NCBI RefSeq assembly: GCF_001629705.1
Contig: NZ_CP015378.1
Coordinates: 1,860,001-1,924,000 of the forward strand
DNA from: Fictibacillus phosphorivorans
GTDB taxonomy: Bacteria > Bacillota > Bacilli > Bacillales > Fictibacillaceae
Length of the DNA: 64,000 nucleotides
Reading direction: 5' to 3'
Shown: piece after piece, positions 54,259-64,000 of the stretch
How positions within the stretch are numbered: position 1 is the first letter of the stretch
Layout of the letters: each line of letters opens with the position of its first letter
The notes under the pieces: generated by a model
The model's database searches: none
What the model was told of the DNA's origin: nothing
Seen by the model: the letters and a program-made list of their open reading frames with translations, nothing else
Made by a program: the position numbers and the translations under genes

Positions 54259-54999
54259 ATGACCGTCACTCATATCAAATCTAATACAGAAAATAGTCTT
54301 TCTGAACGCTTTGAAATTGCTTTTAATCAGATTCACAAATGCTTAATTGACAAAGTAAAAGATACGAAAGATGATCGGTTTAAAAACCTAGTGGAAACAG
54401 GAATGAAAAAGCATTCACTTATCCGATCTTTTTATAATGAGCTCGGTCAGTTTGCAAAACTAAGAAATGCTATTGTTCATGAGAAGGTAGATCATGATTT
54501 TTACATTGCTGAACCTCATCTAGAGATCGTAGAGAGAATAGAAAAAATAGCGGGTTATTTCATGAAACCTGAAACAGCGCTTAACATTGCAACCAAAAAG
54601 GTACATCATTTTAAAGAAAGTGACCGGTTGGAAGATGTTTTAAGCTGTATTCGAAAAACATCGTATTCACGTTTTCCTATCTATAACGAAAAAGGAGAGT
54701 ACCTTTGGCTTCTAACGGCTACATACTTATTGAATTGGTTGACTGACAGGCTTGCTGATCAAGTGATCGATCTTAATAATGCAAGAATTTCGGATATTGC
54801 AGACAATGAACAAAAACAACTGGTAGCATTTATTTCAAAAACTTCAAGTATTTTTAAAGCAGAGGAAATCTTCGAAAATATTCATAAAGAAGGAAAAAAG
54901 CTTGAGGCGATCATCATCACATTAAATGGAAGTGAGAACGAAAAACCTTTAGGGATTTTTACTTCCTATGATCTGATAGAGATTGATTTAGATGACTAA
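54259..54999 (+). CDS. HEPN-like N-terminal domain fused to CBS domains
   Basis: 246 residues. The N-terminal part (about 10-100) is all-helical and contains LRNAIVHEKVD with Arg69-Asn70-x3-His74, the RNxxxH-type signature of HEPN domains (many are RNases or RNase-derived). The C-terminal part has two CBS repeats (about 115-175, SYSRFPIYNEKGEYLWLLTA; about 180-245, LEAIIITLNGSENEKPLGIFTSYDLI). A nucleotide-sensing CBS module may regulate the helical domain; this is inference. ATG at 54259 behind AAGGAG, 9 bases upstream. Monocistronic. Confidence 0.65.
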   Translation: MTVTHIKSNTENSLSERFEIAFNQIHKCLIDKVKDTKDDRFKNLVETGMKKHSLIRSFYNELGQFAKLRNAIVHEKVDHDFYIAEPHLEIVERIEKIAGYFMKPETALNIATKKVHHFKESDRLEDVLSCIRKTSYSRFPIYNEKGEYLWLLTATYLLNWLTDRLADQVIDLNNARISDIADNEQKQLVAFISKTSSIFKAEEIFENIHKEGKKLEAIIITLNGSENEKPLGIFTSYDLIEIDLDD

Positions 55000-55005
55000 C
55001 TGAGA

Positions 55006-55032
55006 AAGGCACTCACGAAGAGTGTCTTTTTG
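55006..55032 (+). terminator. Terminator of the HEPN-CBS gene
   Basis: GGCACTC / GAGTGTC stem with loop ACGAA, followed by TTTTT. Confidence 0.82.
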
Positions 55033-55144
55033 TTTGTAAACAAATGAATAAATAACATTTGTTTAAGGAAATAACGATTAGGGAAACGGTTGTTTGAGAT
55101 GTCAGAATATTTTGTGTGTAACCTTCAGGAAAGGGTGTTATCAT

Positions 55145-58099
55145 TTGGAAGATTTTACGGTGAAACTAAACGGAACAGAAAGAAAAGCTACTCAAGGAGA
55201 AACGGTACTAAATATGTTAGATGGTTCATCAGATCAAGTTCCCCATGTTTGTTATCATCCAAGCCTAGGACCGATTGAAACATGTGATACGTGTATCGTT
55301 AAAGTGAATGGAGAATTTGTTAGAGCATGTTCAACGAAGATAAATAAAGGAGATATCATTGATACAAATTCTGATGAGGTACGTGAAGCTCAAGTCATCG
55401 GAATGGATCGAATCCTTTTTAATCATGAGTTGTATTGTACGGTTTGTGATTATAACAACGGCGGTTGTGAGGTACATAACACAGTAAAAGAAATGAAGAT
55501 CAACCACCAAAGCATTCCTTTTGAACACAAACCATATGAAGTCGACGATTCTAACCCCTTTTATAGGTATGACCCTGATCAATGTATATTGTGTGGGCGA
55601 TGTGTAGAAGCATGTCAAGATGTTCAAGTGACAGAGACTCTTACAATCGATTGGGAAAGAGAAAGACCAAGAGTGATCTGGGACAAAGATGTACCAATCA
55701 ATGAATCTTCTTGTGTATCATGTGGGCACTGTTCTACAGTTTGTCCTTGCAACGCCATGATGGAAAAAGGAATGGAAGGCGAAGCAGGATACATGACTGG
55801 GATCAATCGCGAAACACTCCGCCCGATGATCGAGATCACGAAAGGTGTGGAGACGGGATACGGCTCCATACTTGCTATATCAGATATGGAAGCCGCGATG
55901 AGAGAACAACGAATTAAAAAAACAAAGACCGTGTGCACTTACTGCGGTGTGGGTTGTAGTTTTGATGTCTGGACAAAGGGCAGAGAAATCTTAAAAGTAG
56001 ATCCGCAGATTGAAGCACCTGCAAACGGGATTTCAACATGCATTAAAGGTAAATTCGGTTGGGACTTTGTGAACAGTGAGGAACGGTTAACGAAACCTCT
56101 GATTCGTGAAGGAGATGTATTTAGAGAAGCTTCTTGGGACGAAGCATATAACTTAATTGCTTCAAAATTTACAGAGATCAAGGATAAGAATGGCGCTCAA
56201 GCGCTCACGTTTATCAGCTCATCTAAGTGCACGAATGAAGAATCCTATCTGATGCAAAAATTAGCACGTGGTGTTATCGGTACAAATAATATTGATAATT
56301 GTTCGCGTTATTGTCAAACTCCAGCCACTATGGGATTATTTCGAACTGTAGGACATGGTGGTGATTCAGGATCTATAAAAGATATTGAAAAATCAGAGCT
56401 GGTAATCGTGATCGGCTCAAACACATCAGAATCTCATCCCGTCTTAGCAACGCGTGTTAAGCGATCACATAAATTACACAACCAAAAACTAATCGTCGCT
56501 GATCTTAGAAAACATGAGATGGCTGAACGTGCCGATCTATTCATTCAGCCACGGGCAGGTTCAGATCTTGTTTGGCTGTCTGCAGTAACGAAGTACATTT
56601 TAGATGAAGGATTAGCTGATCATGATTTTTTACAAAAACATGTGAATGGCTTGGATGTATTTACAGAGAACCTTGAAACGTTCACTTTAGAGTTCGCAGA
56701 AAAAGTGACAGGACTTTCACAAGATACACTTATCCATTTAGCAAAAACCATTTCACAATCCAAAAGTGTCTGTGTTCTCTGGGCAATGGGCGTTACACAG
56801 CATATGGGAGGAAGTGATACAAGCACGGCTATATCCAATCTACTCTTAGTGACAGGAAACTATGGACGAGAAGGTGTAGGTTCATACCCGTTACGAGGAC
56901 ACAACAATGTTCAAGGCGCAAGTGATTTTGGTAGCATGCCAGACCGCTTACCTTCGTATGAGAAAGTTGCCGATAAAAAGGTTAGAGAGAAATACGAAAA
57001 AGCGTGGGATGTAAAAATTCCAGAAGAACCGGGTCTTAACAATCATGAAATGGTCCAAGGTATTCATGATGGCCATGTAAAAGCGATGTATTTAAAAGGA
57101 GAAGACATGGGAATCGTCGACTCAAACATAAACCATGTTCATGCAGCTTATGAAAAACTAGACTTTTTTGTGGTACAAGATCTTTTCCTTACAAGAACCG
57201 CTCAGTTTGCTGACGTTGTTTTACCAGCAAGTCCAAGTCTAGAAAAAGAAGGTACATTCACTAACACAGAGAGAAGAATACAAAGGTTATATCAGGTATT
57301 AGAACCATTAGGAGATTCTAAACCAGATTGGGAGATAATCCGTGATATCGCGAATCGACTTGGAGCTGGATGGGATTACAAACATCCGAGTGACATAATG
57401 GAAGAAGCAGCACAACTAGCGCCACTATTTGCCGGAGTATCCTATGAACGGTTAGAAGGGTACAAAAGTCTACAGTGGCCAGTGGCTGAAGACGGAACAG
57501 ATACTCCAATCCTTTTTAAAGATGGATTTCCTTTTGACGATAAGAAAGCGCGGCTATTTCCAGTAAACTGGACAGAGCCTGTAGAATTTGGAGAAGAATA
57601 CGATATTCATGTTAACAACGGAAGACTATTAGAACATTTTCACGAGGGAAACATGACGTATCAATCAGAAGGGATTACATCTAAAACGCCTAACACTTTT
57701 CTTGAGATATCTCCTGAACTAGCTGAAGAACGAGGAATAAAGGATGGGACACTAGTAAGATTATCTTCACCTTATGGAAATGTAAAAGTTCATTGTTTAG
57801 TAACGGACCGTGTAAAAGGCAAAGAAGTCTACCTCCCTATGAACGATAGCGGAGAAGCAGCTATAAATCTACTTACAAGCAGCTATTCTGACAAAGATAC
57901 AGATACACCTGCATACAAAGAGACACGTGCAAAGCTTGAGATTTTGATGGAGGATGGTGTGAATCCTTTGCCAAGAACAAACTTCAGGTACGGCAATCCA
58001 CAACCTCAAATAGGAGTTCAAGTAGAAAAGAAGTGGGCAAGAGAAGATTATATCTTTCCAGGTGATGCTGTGAAAAAGGGGCGGAATCAACATGGCTAA
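55145..58099 (+). CDS. fdhF: Formate dehydrogenase alpha subunit, YjgC type
   Basis: 984 residues. N-terminal [2Fe-2S] domain (Cys36, 47, 50, 62), NuoG-like Cys region (about 98-107), two [4Fe-4S] ferredoxin motifs ([11 protein letters not shown] about 147-157; [13 protein letters not shown] about 190-202), then the molybdopterin catalytic part (from CTYCGVGC, about 264). The residue equivalent to the E. coli FdhH selenocysteine is Cys390 in [10 protein letters not shown]; the next residue is Gln391 where FdhH has His. Cytosolic, no Tat signal. TTG start at 55145, 7 bases after AAAGGGTG. Overlaps the DUF1641 gene by 8 bases. Confidence 0.9.
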   Translation: MEDFTVKLNGTERKATQGETVLNMLDGSSDQVPHVCYHPSLGPIETCDTCIVKVNGEFVRACSTKINKGDIIDTNSDEVREAQVIGMDRILFNHELYCTVCDYNNGGCEVHNTVKEMKINHQSIPFEHKPYEVDDSNPFYRYDPDQCILCGRCVEACQDVQVTETLTIDWERERPRVIWDKDVPINESSCVSCGHCSTVCPCNAMMEKGMEGEAGYMTGINRETLRPMIEITKGVETGYGSILAISDMEAAMREQRIKKTKTVCTYCGVGCSFDVWTKGREILKVDPQIEAPANGISTCIKGKFGWDFVNSEERLTKPLIREGDVFREASWDEAYNLIASKFTEIKDKNGAQALTFISSSKCTNEESYLMQKLARGVIGTNNIDNCSRYCQTPATMGLFRTVGHGGDSGSIKDIEKSELVIVIGSNTSESHPVLATRVKRSHKLHNQKLIVADLRKHEMAERADLFIQPRAGSDLVWLSAVTKYILDEGLADHDFLQKHVNGLDVFTENLETFTLEFAEKVTGLSQDTLIHLAKTISQSKSVCVLWAMGVTQHMGGSDTSTAISNLLLVTGNYGREGVGSYPLRGHNNVQGASDFGSMPDRLPSYEKVADKKVREKYEKAWDVKIPEEPGLNNHEMVQGIHDGHVKAMYLKGEDMGIVDSNINHVHAAYEKLDFFVVQDLFLTRTAQFADVVLPASPSLEKEGTFTNTERRIQRLYQVLEPLGDSKPDWEIIRDIANRLGAGWDYKHPSDIMEEAAQLAPLFAGVSYERLEGYKSLQWPVAEDGTDTPILFKDGFPFDDKKARLFPVNWTEPVEFGEEYDIHVNNGRLLEHFHEGNMTYQSEGITSKTPNTFLEISPELAEERGIKDGTLVRLSSPYGNVKVHCLVTDRVKGKEVYLPMNDSGEAAINLLTSSYSDKDTDTPAYKETRAKLEILMEDGVNPLPRTNFRYGNPQPQIGVQVEKKWAREDYIFPGDAVKKGRNQHG

Positions 58100-58637
58100 G
58101 GCGATTAAAAACGTTCAAAAACAAACGATTTCAGCAGAAGAAAAACGATCTAATGACCTAAGAGAGGTAGAAGATGCACTTATTCAGAATAAGTCGGCGA
58201 TCTTACAAACACTCGAAATCTTAAACCATATGAACGAAAAAGGGATTCTACCTCTATTGAATGGATTGTTCGGACAAGGGGATAAGGTAATGGATATTGC
58301 TGTGAAAGCGATGGACAAACCTGATAACACCAACACATTAAAAAATCTACTCTTGCTCCTAGGAACACTTGGAATGATCAACGTGAAGCAACTTGAACCA
58401 TTTCTACTAAAAATAGATGCAGGGATCGCCAGAGTAGCTGAACATAAAGATACAGATGAAAAAACGAGTTACTTTGATATCGTCCGTTCGTTAAAAGATC
58501 CAGAGATCAATAAAGCCGTTACCATACTGATGCAGTTCCTAAAAGGCATGGGCCAAGAAACAGAACACTATGAAAAGACGACAGGAGACTCACCTAGAGA
58601 CCGCGTAAAACAGAGCAAGGAAAAAACATTAGAGTAA
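58092..58637 (+). CDS. DUF1641 protein (YjgD-like)
   Basis: 181 residues, helical, with the conserved-looking [23 protein letters not shown] and [16 protein letters not shown] blocks of DUF1641. In B. subtilis YjgD follows YjgC in the same order; function unknown, probably an accessory to the formate dehydrogenase. ATG at 58092 lies 8 bases inside fdhF, so translation is coupled. Confidence 0.88.
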   Translation: MAKAIKNVQKQTISAEEKRSNDLREVEDALIQNKSAILQTLEILNHMNEKGILPLLNGLFGQGDKVMDIAVKAMDKPDNTNTLKNLLLLLGTLGMINVKQLEPFLLKIDAGIARVAEHKDTDEKTSYFDIVRSLKDPEINKAVTILMQFLKGMGQETEHYEKTTGDSPRDRVKQSKEKTLE

Positions 58638-58667
58638 TAAAAGTATAAAAGTAGAGGAGTAAACAGG

Positions 58668-59927
58668 ATGGCTAAAAAGGTGAAAAACCGCTGGCTGATT
58701 GCTGCAGCTGCTGTAGGTATTCATATATCAATTGGGTCTGTCTATTCATGGAGTGTATTTACAAACCCTCTCCGGGAAGAACACAATTGGGGGCTAAGTG
58801 AAATCTCTCTAACGTTTAGTATCGCAATCTTGTTTTTAGGTTTATCTGCTGCTTTTATGGGGCATTTTGTTGAACGGTATGGACCTCGAAAATCTGGCAT
58901 CATAGCCTCAGTATGTTTTGGGGCGGGATTGTTAGGCTCAGGGTTCGCTGATCAATTAGGTTCTATTTATCTGCTTTATTTTTTTTACGGTGCATTAGGT
59001 GGGATCGGACTAGGAATTGGCTACATCACTCCGGTCTCTTCCCTTGTAAAATGGTTTCCTGATCGAAGAGGATTAGCGACAGGTCTTGCTATAATGGGAT
59101 TTGGATTTGCGTCACTTATCGCAAGTCCTGTTATTGCGAGACTGATAGCAGGTATAGGAATTTCAAATACTTTTTACGTATTAGGCGCCGTTTATTTTAC
59201 GATCATGTTTCTTTCTTCCTTATATCTTACACCACCTCCAAAGAACTGGCAGCCAAAAGGTATGAATGAAAAAAGTAAGAAAGATGAGAGTCAAACAAAA
59301 GATCTTGCCCAGTTAACTGCCAACGAAGCGGTTAAAACGATTCGTTTTTGGGCTTTATGGGCGATGTTGTTCATCAATGTTACTTGCGGGATCGCCATTA
59401 TTTCGGTAGCATCTCCAATGGCACAAGATATTGCAGGTCTGAGTGCTGCTTCAGCAGCTACGATGGTCGGTATCATGGGGTTATTTAACGGTTTTGGAAG
59501 AATCGGTTGGGCATCGATTTCTGATTATATCGGTCGTCCAAATGTATACACTACGTTTTTCGCAATACAAACAGTGGCATTCGTACTTTTACCGAATGTT
59601 ACGAATGCTTTTTTCTTTCAGTTGCTTATCTATTTAATACTTACCTGCTATGGAGGTGGATTTGCTTCTATACCTGCCTATATAGGAGATTTATTTGGTA
59701 CGAAGCAACTTGGAGCTATTCATGGATACATTTTAACTGCATGGGCTGCCGCTGGACTAGTCGGTCCTTTAGTTGTTTCATGGATACGCGAAACAACGAA
59801 TAGTTATTCATTAACGCTTTATATCTTTACAGGTGCATTTGTAGTAGCACTTGCCATCTCACTCCTTATCCGGATTAATATTCGAAACGTAAGAAAAGAA
59901 AACAGTCAGTCACATGTTGCAAGTTGA
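58668..59927 (+). CDS. OFA-family MFS transporter (oxalate/formate antiporter-like)
   Basis: 419 residues, twelve helices. N-terminal RWLIAAAAVGIHISIGSVYSWSVF is the OFA-family signature, with the MFS loop GRPNVY equivalent and FVERYGPRKSG between helices 2 and 3. It may import formate or a related monocarboxylate for the adjacent dehydrogenase, an inference from position 30 bases after the DUF1641 gene. RBS AGAGGAG. Completes a three-gene operon. Confidence 0.88.
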   Translation: MAKKVKNRWLIAAAAVGIHISIGSVYSWSVFTNPLREEHNWGLSEISLTFSIAILFLGLSAAFMGHFVERYGPRKSGIIASVCFGAGLLGSGFADQLGSIYLLYFFYGALGGIGLGIGYITPVSSLVKWFPDRRGLATGLAIMGFGFASLIASPVIARLIAGIGISNTFYVLGAVYFTIMFLSSLYLTPPPKNWQPKGMNEKSKKDESQTKDLAQLTANEAVKTIRFWALWAMLFINVTCGIAIISVASPMAQDIAGLSAASAATMVGIMGLFNGFGRIGWASISDYIGRPNVYTTFFAIQTVAFVLLPNVTNAFFFQLLIYLILTCYGGGFASIPAYIGDLFGTKQLGAIHGYILTAWAAAGLVGPLVVSWIRETTNSYSLTLYIFTGAFVVALAISLLIRINIRNVRKENSQSHVAS

Positions 59928-59946
59928 CCATAATTAACTTTGTATT

Positions 59947-59980
59947 AGAAGAAGCTTGGCATAGATGCCAAGCTTCTTCT
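59947..59980. terminator. Perfect palindrome between the formate unit and gltC
   Basis: AGAAGAAGCTTGGCAT / ATGCCAAGCTTCTTCT, a 16-bp arm dyad with loop AG. Neither side has a clear T tract, so it may act as a weak bidirectional terminator. Confidence 0.6.
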
Positions 59981-59993
59981 AATTCACATAAAA

Positions 59994-60896
59994 TTATTGA
60001 TATTGCTCAAGTACGGAGAAAAACTTAATCACAAATTCAAAGAAAACTTGTTCGGCAGGTGCAAGTTCACGACTTCTAGGGGTAATGATTCCCACTGTGC
60101 GTTTAACATCTGGTATCTCTATCGGTATTTTTACTGTATAACGTGGCTTCGTTTCATAAAAGGAACTATCGGGTAAAAGGGTAACACCCATACTAGCCGT
60201 TACTAGCCCTTTAATCGCATCTAGATCTTCACCTTCACAAGCAATCTTAGGAACGAAGCCTGATTCTTTGCAAGCGTTAACTACTACATCTCGTAAAATA
60301 TACCCATCTGGAAATAGAACGAATTCATCATTTCTTAAATCACTCAATAATAAACTTCTTTTTTCTGCTAACAAATGTTGTTCAGGTAGTAGTGCTGATA
60401 TTTTTTCAGTGAAAAGGATATGTCCTTCTAAATCAGGATCATTAGTAGGAACAGGTCCTAAAAAAGCGAGATCTATATCACCGCTTTTTACGCTTTCTGT
60501 AAGAAATCGATAGGAACCTTGCCTTAAGTGAAAGGCAATATTGGGATGTTCGCGCTTAAAAGCTGACACGACCGTAGGCAAAAGATGACCTGCCAGACTA
60601 GTAGGAAACCCGATTTTAATCGTACCTCTTTCAGGATCTAAGTATTCATCAATTTGTTTTCTTGCATGATCGATTGCTTTCATAGCTGTTTTTGCATGTG
60701 TCAAGAACAGCTTACCAACAGGAGAGAGCTTAATATTCCGACCTTCTCTTTCAAATAAGTCAACGCCAAGTTCTGCTTCTAAGTTTGCGATCTGACGGCT
60801 GACTGCAGATTGTGCAACATGCAACGCAATCGCTGCTTCTGAAACATGTTCTCGTTCTGCAACTTCAATAAAATACTGTAATTGTCTGAATTCCAT
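59994..60896 (-). CDS. gltC: LysR-type regulator GltC
   Basis: 300 residues, exactly the length of B. subtilis GltC and closely similar (EVAEREHVSEAA, HVAQSAVSRQIANLEAELGV, GTIKIGFPTSLAGHLLPT, GEDLDAIKGLV, ending FFSVLEQYQ). Winged HTH 1-60, effector domain about 90-295. GltC activates gltAB when 2-oxoglutarate is available and is held back by glutamate status through RocG. Start: ATG at 60896; a dyad for GltC lies 20 bases upstream. Divergent from gltA. Confidence 0.94.
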   Translation of the reverse strand: MEFRQLQYFIEVAEREHVSEAAIALHVAQSAVSRQIANLEAELGVDLFEREGRNIKLSPVGKLFLTHAKTAMKAIDHARKQIDEYLDPERGTIKIGFPTSLAGHLLPTVVSAFKREHPNIAFHLRQGSYRFLTESVKSGDIDLAFLGPVPTNDPDLEGHILFTEKISALLPEQHLLAEKRSLLLSDLRNDEFVLFPDGYILRDVVVNACKESGFVPKIACEGEDLDAIKGLVTASMGVTLLPDSSFYETKPRYTVKIPIEIPDVKRTVGIITPRSRELAPAEQVFFEFVIKFFSVLEQYQ

Positions 60897-60915
60897 GCTT
60901 GTCACAACCAATCAT

Positions 60916-60928
60916 TCTCATTTTGAGA
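60916..60928. promoter_or_regulatory. Candidate GltC operator
   Basis: Dyad TCTCA-TTT-TGAGA in the 136-base gap between gltC and gltA. LysR-type activators bind such boxes upstream of the target -35. gltA has a TATAAA -10 candidate at 60965-60970 and no good -35, as expected for activated promoters. Confidence 0.55.
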
Positions 60929-61032
60929 TCGTTTTAATCTAAATTATATATTGTTTCGATTAATTATAAAACCTAAACTAAAGAAAGAAAGTTTCGAATA
61001 TTTCAGTTGATAAACATAAGGGGGAGTTCAAA

Positions 61033-64000
61033 ATGACCTTTAGTCAATTTCCAGAACCACAAGGTTTATATAATCCGAAGAACGAACATGACGCTTGTGG
61101 CATTGGTCTATATGCTCATTTAAAAGGGCATGCTACCCATGAGATTGTTGAAAAAGGACTTCATATGCTATGCCAGCTTGATCACCGAGGAGGACAAGGA
61201 AGTGATCCTTTAACGGGAGATGGAGCCGGCTTGTTGACAAAGATACCGCATAATTTTTTTAAAAAGGTAACTGATTTTGATCTGCCTGAAAATGGACGTT
61301 ACGGGGTAGGGATGATCTTTTTCCCAAATGATACAGAAGCTCAACAGAAATTAGAAAATCAAATTAATCAAATTATTATTCAAGAAGGACAACAATTACT
61401 CGGCTGGAGAACGGTACCCATAAATGTTAAAACGATCGGGAAAAAGGCACAGGAAACTTGTCCTTTAATTAAACAAGTCTTCATCGCTTCTCATGATGCG
61501 TTCTCAGAGAATCTAGCTTTTGAGAGAAAACTATTCGTAATCAGAAAACAAGTAGAGCACTGGGCAAGAAAACAAGGACTTCAAACGTATTTTGCTAGTC
61601 TATCATCACAAACAATCGTATACAAAGGTTTGTTAACTCCAGAGCAAGTGGATGCCTTTTATTATGATCTACAAGATACGGATTTCGTGTCTCCATTCGC
61701 TTTAGTGCATTCCCGTTTTAGCACAAATACGTTTCCAACATGGGAACGAGCGCATCCAAACCGATACATCATTCATAATGGAGAGATCAATACGTTACAA
61801 GGAAACATGAACTGGATGAAGGCACGCGAGAAGCAGTTTGTTTCTGAAGCATTCGGAGATGATATTGAAAAATTACTTCCTATTCTTGATGCTGATGGCA
61901 GTGATTCTTCTATTCTAGATCAAGCCTTTGAATTTTTTGTACTTGCAGGGAGAAAGCCTTCTCATACAGCTATGATGCTTATCCCTGAACCATGGAGTGA
62001 GAATCCTCATCTAGAACATGAGAGAAAAGCATTTTACGAATATCATAGTTGTCTGATGGAGCCATGGGACGGACCAACAGCGATTTCCTTCACAGATGGG
62101 AATCAAATTGGAGCGATACTGGATCGAAACGGTCTACGTCCAGCGAGATATTATGTAACAAAGGACGATTACATCATCTTTTCGTCTGAAGTAGGAGTTA
62201 TTGACGTTGAAGAAGAGAATGTTCTATACAAAGAGCGATTAAGTCCAGGAAGAATGCTCTTGATAGATCTACAAGAAGGTAGAATCATTACAGACAATGA
62301 GATCAAAACAGAAATGGCAAGCAAAGAACCGTACGAATTATGGCTGACGAATGGATTGCATCATCTTGATGAAGATGGTGAAGAGTCAGGGATTATCTTA
62401 GAAAATGCAAGAAGTAAACAAAGAGCTTTCGGCTATACGTATGAAGATATCCATAAATATTTAATTCCTGTCATTACAGAAGGAAAAGATCCCATTGGGT
62501 CAATGGGTAATGATACACCCCTAGCGGTTTTATCTGATAACCCTCAATCCCTATTTAATTATTTTAAGCAGCTATTTGCCCAAGTTACAAACCCTCCTAT
62601 CGATGCTATTCGCGAGAAGATTGTTACTTCTACGATGACGCTGCTCGGAGCTGAAGGGAATCTTCTGCATCCTGGACCACAGAATGCGAAGAGAATTCAA
62701 TTGAACTCTCCTGTGTTAACATCTAATGAGTTTAATCAGATTACAGATAACATGGTTTATGAATTTAAAACGGCTGTTCTGCAGACTTTATTTTCGGAAG
62801 ATTTAGAACTCGGGCTACAATCTCTTTTTAAAAATGCGGCAGAAGCAATACAAGATGGAGCAACTTTATTAGTTTTGTCAGACAGAGAGATGAATGAGTC
62901 TTCTATACCTATCCCTGTTTTACTTGCTGTTAGTGCGCTTCATCATCATCTTGTACAAAAAGGACTGCGCACCAAAGTAAGCTTGATTGTAGAATCAGGT
63001 GAAGTAAGAGAAGTTCATCATTTTGCAGCGCTTATTGGTTACGGAGCTGATGCTATCTATCCATATCTAACGTATAAGACATTTGAAGAAGCTATCCAGA
63101 ATGAACATATCAACCTTTCTTTGTCAGAAACGGTTAAAACGTATAAACGAGGAATAACAGATGGAATCGTTAAAGTAATGTCGAAAATGGGAATCTCAAC
63201 GGTCCAGAGTTATCGTGGGGCTCAAATCTTTGAAGCAGTCGGAATCGGTAAAGAAGTAATCGACCGTTATTTCCCAGCTACCGCATCACAAATAGATGGC
63301 ATTACATTAGCTGAGATTGAAAAAGAGGCTACACAAAGACACCAATTAGGCTATAAAGAAACCATCGATGACACTTTGGATTCAGGAAGCGATTTTCAAT
63401 GGAGAAGTACTGGTGAACATCATGCTTTTAATCCAAAAACGATTCATACCCTTCAATGGGCATGTCGTAAGAATGACTATTCATTGTTTAAAACGTTCTC
63501 CAAGCTAGCGGATGAGGAAAGAACAACTTTCTTAAGAAACTTATTCTCGTTTGTACCTGAATCTACGTCTATACCTATTGATGAAGTTGAACCTGTTGAA
63601 GAGATTGTAAAGCGCTTTAAAACAGGTGCTATGTCTTTTGGCTCTCTAAGCCAAGAAGCACACGAATCACTTGCTATCGCGATGAATCGTTTAGGTGGAA
63701 AAAGCAATAGTGGTGAAGGTGGAGAAGATCCAGCCCGTTTTATTCCTGATGAACTTGGCAATAACCGTAGAAGTAGTATTAAACAAGTAGCATCAGGTAG
63801 ATTCGGCGTCAAAAGTCACTATCTCGTAAACGCAGATGAACTGCAAATCAAGATGGCACAAGGAGCTAAACCAGGGGAAGGCGGACAGTTGCCGGGAAAC
63901 AAAGTATATCCTTGGGTAGCAGATGTTCGTGGATCAACGCCAGGAGTAGGATTAATCTCCCCGCCTCCACATCATGATATTTACTCGATCGAGGATATGG
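61033..64000 (+). CDS. gltA: Glutamate synthase large subunit, 3' end cut by window edge
   Basis: First 989 codons of a protein expected near 1,500 residues. Class II glutaminase domain: Cys22 in NEHDACGIG becomes the N-terminal nucleophile after removal of a 21-residue propeptide. [26 protein letters not shown], the central domain (TPLAVLSDN) and the start of the FMN domain ([30 protein letters not shown]) follow. It makes two glutamates from glutamine and 2-oxoglutarate with NADPH, with GltB (not in window). ATG at 61033 behind GGGGGAG. Called gltB in enterics. Confidence 0.96.
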   Translation, partial: MTFSQFPEPQGLYNPKNEHDACGIGLYAHLKGHATHEIVEKGLHMLCQLDHRGGQGSDPLTGDGAGLLTKIPHNFFKKVTDFDLPENGRYGVGMIFFPNDTEAQQKLENQINQIIIQEGQQLLGWRTVPINVKTIGKKAQETCPLIKQVFIASHDAFSENLAFERKLFVIRKQVEHWARKQGLQTYFASLSSQTIVYKGLLTPEQVDAFYYDLQDTDFVSPFALVHSRFSTNTFPTWERAHPNRYIIHNGEINTLQGNMNWMKAREKQFVSEAFGDDIEKLLPILDADGSDSSILDQAFEFFVLAGRKPSHTAMMLIPEPWSENPHLEHERKAFYEYHSCLMEPWDGPTAISFTDGNQIGAILDRNGLRPARYYVTKDDYIIFSSEVGVIDVEEENVLYKERLSPGRMLLIDLQEGRIITDNEIKTEMASKEPYELWLTNGLHHLDEDGEESGIILENARSKQRAFGYTYEDIHKYLIPVITEGKDPIGSMGNDTPLAVLSDNPQSLFNYFKQLFAQVTNPPIDAIREKIVTSTMTLLGAEGNLLHPGPQNAKRIQLNSPVLTSNEFNQITDNMVYEFKTAVLQTLFSEDLELGLQSLFKNAAEAIQDGATLLVLSDREMNESSIPIPVLLAVSALHHHLVQKGLRTKVSLIVESGEVREVHHFAALIGYGADAIYPYLTYKTFEEAIQNEHINLSLSETVKTYKRGITDGIVKVMSKMGISTVQSYRGAQIFEAVGIGKEVIDRYFPATASQIDGITLAEIEKEATQRHQLGYKETIDDTLDSGSDFQWRSTGEHHAFNPKTIHTLQWACRKNDYSLFKTFSKLADEERTTFLRNLFSFVPESTSIPIDEVEPVEEIVKRFKTGAMSFGSLSQEAHESLAIAMNRLGGKSNSGEGGEDPARFIPDELGNNRRSSIKQVASGRFGVKSHYLVNADELQIKMAQGAKPGEGGQLPGNKVYPWVADVRGSTPGVGLISPPPHHDIYSIEDM

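Noticed and set aside
55145..58099. Selenocysteine in the formate dehydrogenase
   Set aside because: The active-site codon is a normal Cys codon and the reading frame has no internal TGA.
59947..59980. Insertion-sequence end or attachment site
   Set aside because: The perfect dyad is an isolated hairpin between convergent genes, with no transposase, target duplication or second copy seen.

Overview
The window is a stretch of low-GC Firmicute chromosome, most probably from a Bacillaceae species near Bacillus or Fictibacillus (genus inferred, not proven). Evidence: bacilliredoxin, KapB, YppC/YppG, a YjcZ-type sporulation miniprotein, OdhAB, GltC/GltA and YjgC/YjgD homologues, strong AAGGAGG ribosome sites with many TTG/GTG starts, two T-box leaders and a perfect Bacillus-type Zur box. 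I see no prophage, insertion sequence, CRISPR array or rRNA.

Layout. 1-9.3 kb: housekeeping and unknown genes: bacilliredoxin (cut by the left edge), a tiny sporulation membrane protein, plsY, an MMPL exporter, an RsmJ-like methyltransferase, threonine aldolase, an amidase and small unknowns. 9.3-13.6 kb: tRNA-Arg(UCG), trhO, an unknown gene coupled to kapB, nadE and dat. 13.6-22.5 kb: DUF502 protein, yppC/yppG, two SGNH hydrolases, proI, a nucleoside deoxyribosyltransferase-like protein, a DMT transporter, fused msrAB and a MATE pump. 22.5-30.2 kb: T-box-controlled argS, rarD and the TCA operon odhAB. 30.2-33 kb: a 21-bp phased repeat, a NERD protein, a quinone reductase and a small conserved protein. 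33-39.5 kb: DAHP synthase/chorismate mutase, divergent from aroC-aroB-tyrA-aroA, which sits behind a tyrosine T-box. 39.5-50.9 kb: a CBS-ACT protein, an ABC-F ATPase behind a leader-peptide/attenuator region, decayed intergenic repeats, a YhfW-like Rieske oxidoreductase, a two-gene ABC exporter, a TspO-like protein and a SpoVB-like flippase. 50.9-60 kb: an M24 peptidase, a GNAT-like protein, a Zur-regulated CobW GTPase, a HEPN-like/CBS protein, then formate dehydrogenase, DUF1641 and an OFA transporter. 60-64 kb: gltC divergent from gltA, which runs off the right edge.

How the genes work together. Shikimate-pathway entry (DAHP synthase) and exit (chorismate to prephenate dehydrogenase) lie back to back, and the exit operon appears to sense uncharged tRNA-Tyr. 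OdhAB supplies succinyl-CoA, while GltC/GltA divert 2-oxoglutarate to glutamate. The YjgC/YjgD/OFA genes form a formate-type uptake and oxidation unit.

Most interesting signals: (i) the 34-codon leader ORF plus intrinsic terminator in front of the ABC-F gene, which looks like antibiotic-responsive attenuation; (ii) a protein with a HEPN-type RNxxxH motif joined to CBS domains; (iii) five CTTAA cores spaced 21/21/21/20 bp; (iv) a three-copy ACTTGNNANATGCAA motif; (v) T-box specifiers that can be read directly (UAC and CGC). None can be proven here to be an undescribed system.
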